Origin: an uncultured Parabacteroides sp.
GTDB lineage: Bacteria; Bacteroidota; Bacteroidia; Bacteroidales; Tannerellaceae
Direction of reading: 5' to 3'
Assembly: GCA_900552415.1 (NCBI GenBank)
Contig: USAD01000139.1
Span: 1-7,453, forward strand
DNA: 7,453 nt
The notes under the pieces are model-generated. The model worked only from the letters and a program-made list of their open reading frames with translations, did no database searches and was not told where the DNA came from. Within the stretch, counting starts at the first letter, position 1. Each line of letters starts with the position of its first letter. Position numbers and translations under genes: made by a program. Below, one piece after another: positions 6,557-7,453 of this stretch.

Positions 6557-6564
6557 CGAACATA
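6557..6564 (-). promoter_or_regulatory. Weak -7-like box before the kinase-like gene (TATGTTCG)
   Basis: On the minus strand TATGTTCG matches TAnnTTTG at five of six defined positions, 34 bp before the ATG at 6522. No TTTG is found at the expected upstream distance. It is a candidate only. Confidence 0.25.
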
Positions 6565-6597
6565 AAAATTATTTTCCAAAAAAGGAAAGAGGAGGCG

Positions 6598-7071
6598 CTA
6601 TTTAGGAGAGGCGTTGAGCCAGGTCAACCGATGCCATATACCTTCGAGAGGACCGTGCTTATGCCGTTTGAGCCACCAGCCGCAAAACCGGATCTGGATA
6701 AAGAACATGACAAGACCGAGCAACAGGCTGGCCGAATAACCCGCTACGGGCGCCAGGTTAAGCCCGACCGGGAAATAGAGGAGCGCGCCGAGGAACGATT
6801 GCGAGACATAGTTGCTGAGGCTCATCTTGCCATAGACACGCAACGCGCCGATCCGTTTCCGGAAGCCGTCCCATTGATAGAGTGTCACGAACGAGGCGAC
6901 AAGCACGAACGTAAAGGCGAGCTTCTGCCACATATCGAGCGCCGTGCCTGCCGATTGGCGAATGATCTCCTCGTCGCAAAGCATGACCTGTTCCTTCAAG
7001 GCATACAGTGGCGAGAAGACGACGGCGGCGATAATCACTATATTTGTTGTAATCAGGTAGGTTTTATTTGA
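6598..7071 (-). pseudogene. DUF418 membrane protein, C-terminal fragment lacking its N-terminus
   Basis: The frame is open from 7071 (an in-frame TAG lies at 7072-7074) to the stop at 6598, 157 codons. The only plausible start is a GTG at 7036-7038. The C-terminus carries the DUF418 signature: YGKMSLSNYVSQSFLGALL, then a hydrophobic segment around LLLGLVMFFIQI and the closing WWLKRHKHGPLEGIWHRLTW. About three membrane helices remain (WQKLAFTFVLVASFVTLY, FLGALLYFPVGLNLAP, YSASLLLGLVMFFIQI). Full DUF418 (YeiB-like) inner-membrane proteins are near 390 residues, so more than half is missing. Sequence upstream of 7071 shows no DUF418 N-terminus in any frame, so deletion or insertion removed it. 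The fragment ends 75 bp before the kinase-like gene on the same strand. Family assignment is firm. It is probably non-functional, though a short protein could still be made. Confidence 0.7.
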
Positions 7072-7156
7072 CTATCAACAGATTGGATAAAACTCGCACG
7101 AGAACGGGCAATGGATAAGAAAAAGCCGGACTGTTCCGAACCGCCATATTTCTCAT
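7064..7156 (-). other. 30-codon open frame behind a promoter box
   Basis: An ATG at 7154-7156, 28 bp beyond the -7 box at 7185-7192, opens a 30-codon frame (MRNMAVRNSPAFSYPLP, then VLVRVLSNLLIVK) ending at the TAA at 7064-7066. I do not recognise it. It could be a leader peptide or the relic N-terminus of a gene now joined to the DUF418 fragment. It may also be chance. A weak hairpin (CGGA/TCCG, 7127-7138) followed on this strand by five T lies inside it. Confidence 0.2.
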
Positions 7157-7184
7157 GCTTTCAAATAACTCTTTATCTCACTTG

Positions 7185-7192
7185 CAAAGATA
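7185..7192 (-). promoter_or_regulatory. Bacteroides-type -7 promoter box (TATCTTTG)
   Basis: Read on the minus strand the box is TATCTTTG, an exact TAnnTTTG match. It lies between the long palindrome (7272-7450) and the 30-codon frame, and would transcribe leftward toward the DUF418 fragment. No convincing TTTG is seen at -33. Confidence 0.45.
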
Positions 7193-7271
7193 ACATTTCT
7201 TTCTGAAAAGGCCATATAAACGGCTGCAATCTTACGGAATAAAAACATATCGGGAAAACGAGCATACCGTA

Positions 7272-7450
7272 GCCGAGTCCCCATAACCACAGGCAAAGGT
7301 AATTCGTGTTCTTCCCGTACAAGCAAGGCCAAGCCCTTCGGGTTCGTGGAAAAAATCATCCTCGCCCTGGAGGGCTTGCGGTATTTTTTCCCGAAGCCTT
7401 GCATGTACGGAACACGACCTTTTTAGGCCTGTAGTTATGGGAACTCCGGC
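7272..7450. repeat. Long imperfect palindrome of about 179 bp
   Basis: Two arms of about 80 bases are inverted copies of each other. Exact paired blocks, outside to inside, are 7280-7287 with 7434-7441 (CCCATAAC), 7289-7294 with 7427-7432 (ACAGGC), 7304-7311 with 7410-7417 (TCGTGTTC), 7323-7329 with 7396-7402 (GCAAGGC), 7337-7342 with 7390-7395 (TTCGGG), and 7349-7356 with 7383-7390 (GAAAAAAT). The last two blocks share base 7390, so they are alternative pairings at that point. Small loops or mismatches separate the blocks. Near the centre GCCCT/AGGGC (7364-7375) can close the tip. Transcribed from either strand this would fold into one long stem. Candidates are a MITE-like element, a structured RNA or a recombination site. 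The right end may extend past the window. Confidence 0.6.
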
Positions 7451-7453
7451 CCC

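Noticed and set aside
6514..7071. Open frame of 185 codons on the plus strand
   Set aside because: Antisense to the DUF418 fragment; its highly charged sequence is the expected complement of a hydrophobic protein.
7120..7138. CGGA/TCCG hairpin followed by five T on the minus strand as a terminator
   Set aside because: The stem has only four Watson-Crick pairs, too weak for a separate terminator call.
7153..7404. 83-codon minus-strand frame (MQGFGKKYRKPSRARM...)
   Set aside because: About half of it is the long palindrome and it also runs across the promoter box. The structure explains the DNA better than a protein does. A conserved protein family here would change this view.

Overview
The window looks like an accessory or junction region of a Bacteroidales chromosome, probably a Tannerellaceae/Porphyromonadaceae-type gut or oral anaerobe. 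The evidence is Bacteroides-type -7 promoter boxes (TAnnTTTG), no Shine-Dalgarno sequences, a GH3 lipoprotein of the Bacteroidetes glycan-degrading type, a PGN_0703-like nuclease and remnants of a Lin1244/Lin1753-type protein. Base composition is strongly mosaic. The line from 3661 (GH3 gene) is 37/60 G+C, while the line from 2221 is 13/60.

Layout. (1) Bases 1-903, plus strand: the 3' 300 codons of a probable PD-(D/E)XK restriction endonuclease whose start lies outside the window. (2) Bases 904-1117: a 131-bp MITE-like inverted repeat at 951-1081. (3) Bases 1118 to about 2600: a minus-strand gene graveyard. It holds a broken Lin1244/Lin1753-like gene (stops plus a frame change), a second inverted repeat (1939-2012), a frameshifted small lipoprotein (2144-2379) and a faint protein-like remnant (2435-2589) behind a consensus promoter box. 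(4) Bases 2669-3430: an intact DHFR/RibD-C-family reductase on the minus strand with its promoter, a readable in-frame tail after its stop, and a bidirectional hairpin. (5) Bases 3488-6522, minus strand: a cytidylate kinase-like P-loop protein followed after 30 bp by a secreted GH3 glycosidase lipoprotein, closed by a strong intrinsic terminator. (6) Bases 6598-7071, minus strand: the C-terminal third of a DUF418 membrane protein lacking its N-terminus. (7) Bases 7080-7453: a promoter box and a long imperfect palindrome of about 179 bp reaching almost to the window edge.

The intact genes do not form an obvious single pathway. The kinase-like protein and GH3 enzyme are probably co-transcribed. 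The nuclease has no methyltransferase partner in view. The left half reads as a site where mobile or defence DNA has entered and decayed. I find no CRISPR array, tRNA, rRNA or complete transposase. The most unusual features are the two structured inverted repeats (951-1081 and 7272-7450) and the partly visible nuclease. I cannot demonstrate a new multi-gene system from this window.
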